From: Rhodococcus gordoniae
GTDB lineage: Bacteria; Actinomycetota; Actinomycetes; Mycobacteriales; Mycobacteriaceae
Assembly (NCBI RefSeq): GCF_001646655.1
Contig: NZ_LPZN01000044.1
Span: forward strand, 124,001 to 188,000
Reading direction: 5' to 3'
DNA: 64,000 nucleotides
Shown here: positions 62,650-64,000 of the stretch, piece after piece
How the letters are laid out: the number at the start of each line of letters is the position of its first letter
How positions within the stretch are numbered: position 1 is the stretch's first letter
The notes under the pieces: generated by a model
What the model was told of the DNA's origin: nothing
Databases searched by the model: none
The model's input: the letters and a program-made list of their open reading frames with translations, nothing else
Made by a program: the position numbers and the translations under genes

Positions 62650-64000
62650 TCAGACCCGCTCGAGGATCGCGGCGGTGTCCACCCCGGTCGGCAAGGTGCC
62701 CATCGCAATGCCCCAGTCGTCGTCGAGCCGGCTCCGGCAGAACGCCTCCGCGACCGCGGGGTGCCCGTGCCGGACGAGCTGGGCTCCCTGCAGGACGAGA
62801 GCCATCAGTTCCACGACCCGCCGTGCCCGGTACTCGGCGTCCTCGAGGTCGGCGAGCTCCTTGCCCACCCGGGCGATCGCCGAATCGAGCCGGGGATCGG
62901 AGCCTTCCGCGAGCCGGACCTCGGTGAAGAACGCCTCGACGGTGTCGGGTTGCCGGGCCATGGCCCGCAGGGCGTCGAGCGCCGCGACGTTTCCGGACCC
63001 TTCCCAGATCGACATGAGCGGCGACTCGCGGTACAGCCGCGGCATCCCCGATTCCTCGGCGTAGCCGTTGCCGCCGAGACATTCGAGGGCTTCGGCCGTC
63101 AGGGCGGGTGCACGCTTGCACACCCAGTACTTGGTGACGGCCAGCGCGATGCGACGCAGAGCGGCTTCCTGCTCGTCCCCGGCGGCGCGGTCGGTGGCCC
63201 CGGCGAGACGCATCATGATCGTCGTCGCAGCGTCGGATTCGACGACGAGATCGGACAGGACGTTGCGCATGAGCGGCTGGTCGACGAGCAGCGCGCCGAA
63301 CGCCGTCCGGTGGCGGGCATGATGCACCGCGCGCAGCGTCGCGACCCGCATGTTCACGGCCGATCCGATGACGCAGTCGAGTCGCGTCATGTTCACCATC
63401 TCGATGATGGTGTTGATGCCGCGACCTTCCGGGCCGACGAGCCAGCCGATCGCGTTCTCGTACTCGATCTCGGAGGAGGCGTTCGACTTGTTGCCGAGCT
63501 TGTCCTTCAACCGCTGGATGCGGATGGCGTTGCGGGTGCCGTCGGGCAGGACGCGCGGCAGCAGGAAGCACGACGGTCCGTGCTCGGTCTGCGCGAGCGT
63601 GAGGAACAGATCGGACATCGGGGCGGACGTGAACCACTTGTGCCCGACGATCGTGTACGAGCCGTCCGCGTTGGGGGTCGCGGTGGTGGTGTTGGCGCGC
63701 ACGTCGGAACCGCCCTGCTTCTCGGTCATCGACATCCCGGCGATGAGGCCCCGTTTCGTGGAGGGTTCCCGTAGCCCGAAGTCGTAGTGCGGGGCGGCCA
63801 GCAGCGGTTCGTAGCGCTCGGCGAGTTCGGCGTTGTGGCGCAGCGCCGGAATCGCGGCGTAGGTCATGGAGATCGGGCACATGTGCCCGGCGTCGGTGTG
63901 TCCCCACACGTAGAACTTCGCGGCCCGGGCGACGTGCGCGCCGGGACGCGGATCGCGCCAGGGCGCGGCGTGCAGGCCGTTCTCGACGGCGACGGTCATC
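62650..64000 (-). CDS. Acyl-CoA dehydrogenase, AidB-like (5' end outside window)
   Basis: About 450 residues of an acyl-CoA dehydrogenase are present; the gene runs off the right edge and the Met at 63999 is probably internal. GMSMTEKQGGSDVRANTT, VGHKWFTSAPMSDLFLTL, the FxxLLVDQPLMRNVLSDL stretch and ECLGGNGYAEESGMPRLYRE are visible. The long C-terminal helical domain (through GTLPTGVDTAAIL) is of the AidB / isovaleryl-type class. Roughly 100 N-terminal residues are missing compared with ~540-residue relatives. Function in fatty-acid metabolism or alkylation response cannot be decided. Confidence 0.88.
   Translation of the reverse strand, partial: MTVAVENGLHAAPWRDPRPGAHVARAAKFYVWGHTDAGHMCPISMTYAAIPALRHNAELAERYEPLLAAPHYDFGLREPSTKRGLIAGMSMTEKQGGSDVRANTTTATPNADGSYTIVGHKWFTSAPMSDLFLTLAQTEHGPSCFLLPRVLPDGTRNAIRIQRLKDKLGNKSNASSEIEYENAIGWLVGPEGRGINTIIEMVNMTRLDCVIGSAVNMRVATLRAVHHARHRTAFGALLVDQPLMRNVLSDLVVESDAATTIMMRLAGATDRAAGDEQEAALRRIALAVTKYWVCKRAPALTAEALECLGGNGYAEESGMPRLYRESPLMSIWEGSGNVAALDALRAMARQPDTVEAFFTEVRLAEGSDPRLDSAIARVGKELADLEDAEYRARRVVELMALVLQGAQLVRHGHPAVAEAFCRSRLDDDWGIAMGTLPTGVDTAAILERV

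Overview
The window is GC-rich chromosomal DNA from a mycolic-acid-containing actinobacterium (order Mycobacteriales), most probably a Rhodococcus. The basis is gene content: two MspA-type outer-membrane porins, an MprA/MprB/PepD cassette, a PerM-like divisome membrane protein, the Glp/SepX(GlpR) cell-division pair, a protein O-mannosyltransferase and a Zur-type zinc-free ribosomal protein cluster. From memory, gene order largely parallels the Mycobacterium tuberculosis segment from about Rv0945 to Rv1007. The genus call is inference; no phage, integrase, transposase or CRISPR signal was seen.

Left part (1-22 kb): metG, a DUF2786 protein, a flavoprotein oxidoreductase translationally coupled to an ECF41-type sigma factor, pabB, a 1,324-residue HTH / STAND NTPase / WD40 protein, an alanine/glycine:sodium symporter, rsmI divergent from the O-mannosyltransferase, a YbjN/TY-chaperone-like protein, a BCCT osmolyte transporter coupled to a degenerate methyltransferase, a small GntR regulator, a first mscL, arsC, arginine deiminase, a nitrobindin-like protein and an SDR. 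A tRNA-Ala(CGC) follows.

Middle (22-38 kb): galU - glp (MoeA-like) - rimJ on the minus strand, with sepX/glpR after a promoter region carrying two clusters of GTYAC repeats with a 9-bp period. Then come 5-formyl-THF cyclo-ligase, an FmdB zinc ribbon protein, a SAF-domain protein, a second mscL and two tandem MspA porins. The minus-strand operon mprA-mprB-pepD-moaB2-small ORF has tandem CTGAGA-type boxes before mprA and before pepD. Next is a divergent pair of zinc-starvation operons (mrf-rpmE-rpmF left; rpmB-rpmG-rpsN-rpsR right), with one Zur-like box in front of each arm.

Right part (38-64 kb): AEC transporter, lipoprotein and MFS transporter; a MoxR-like AAA ATPase plus VWA pair; DUF4126 protein; alpha/beta hydrolase; a highly folded leader RNA with a micro-ORF and intrinsic terminator before an 80-residue protein; purN-purH; perM; a Q/G/Y-rich membrane protein; yigZ; sucC-sucD; an M23 peptidase; uvrD1; a short chorismate mutase; gabD; pgi; a degenerate ApbE-like protein; and an acyl-CoA dehydrogenase running off the right edge.

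Most genes are housekeeping or envelope functions. The signals that deserve a second look are the leader/attenuator-like RNA at 45746-45914, the putative MtrA-type sites before sepX/glpR, the constriction-loop insertion in one MspA porin, the Zur-controlled alternative ribosome cluster with its P-loop-less MRF, and the two-propeller STAND protein with a 13-bp inverted repeat upstream. Homology statements rest on recognition of motifs, not on database searches.
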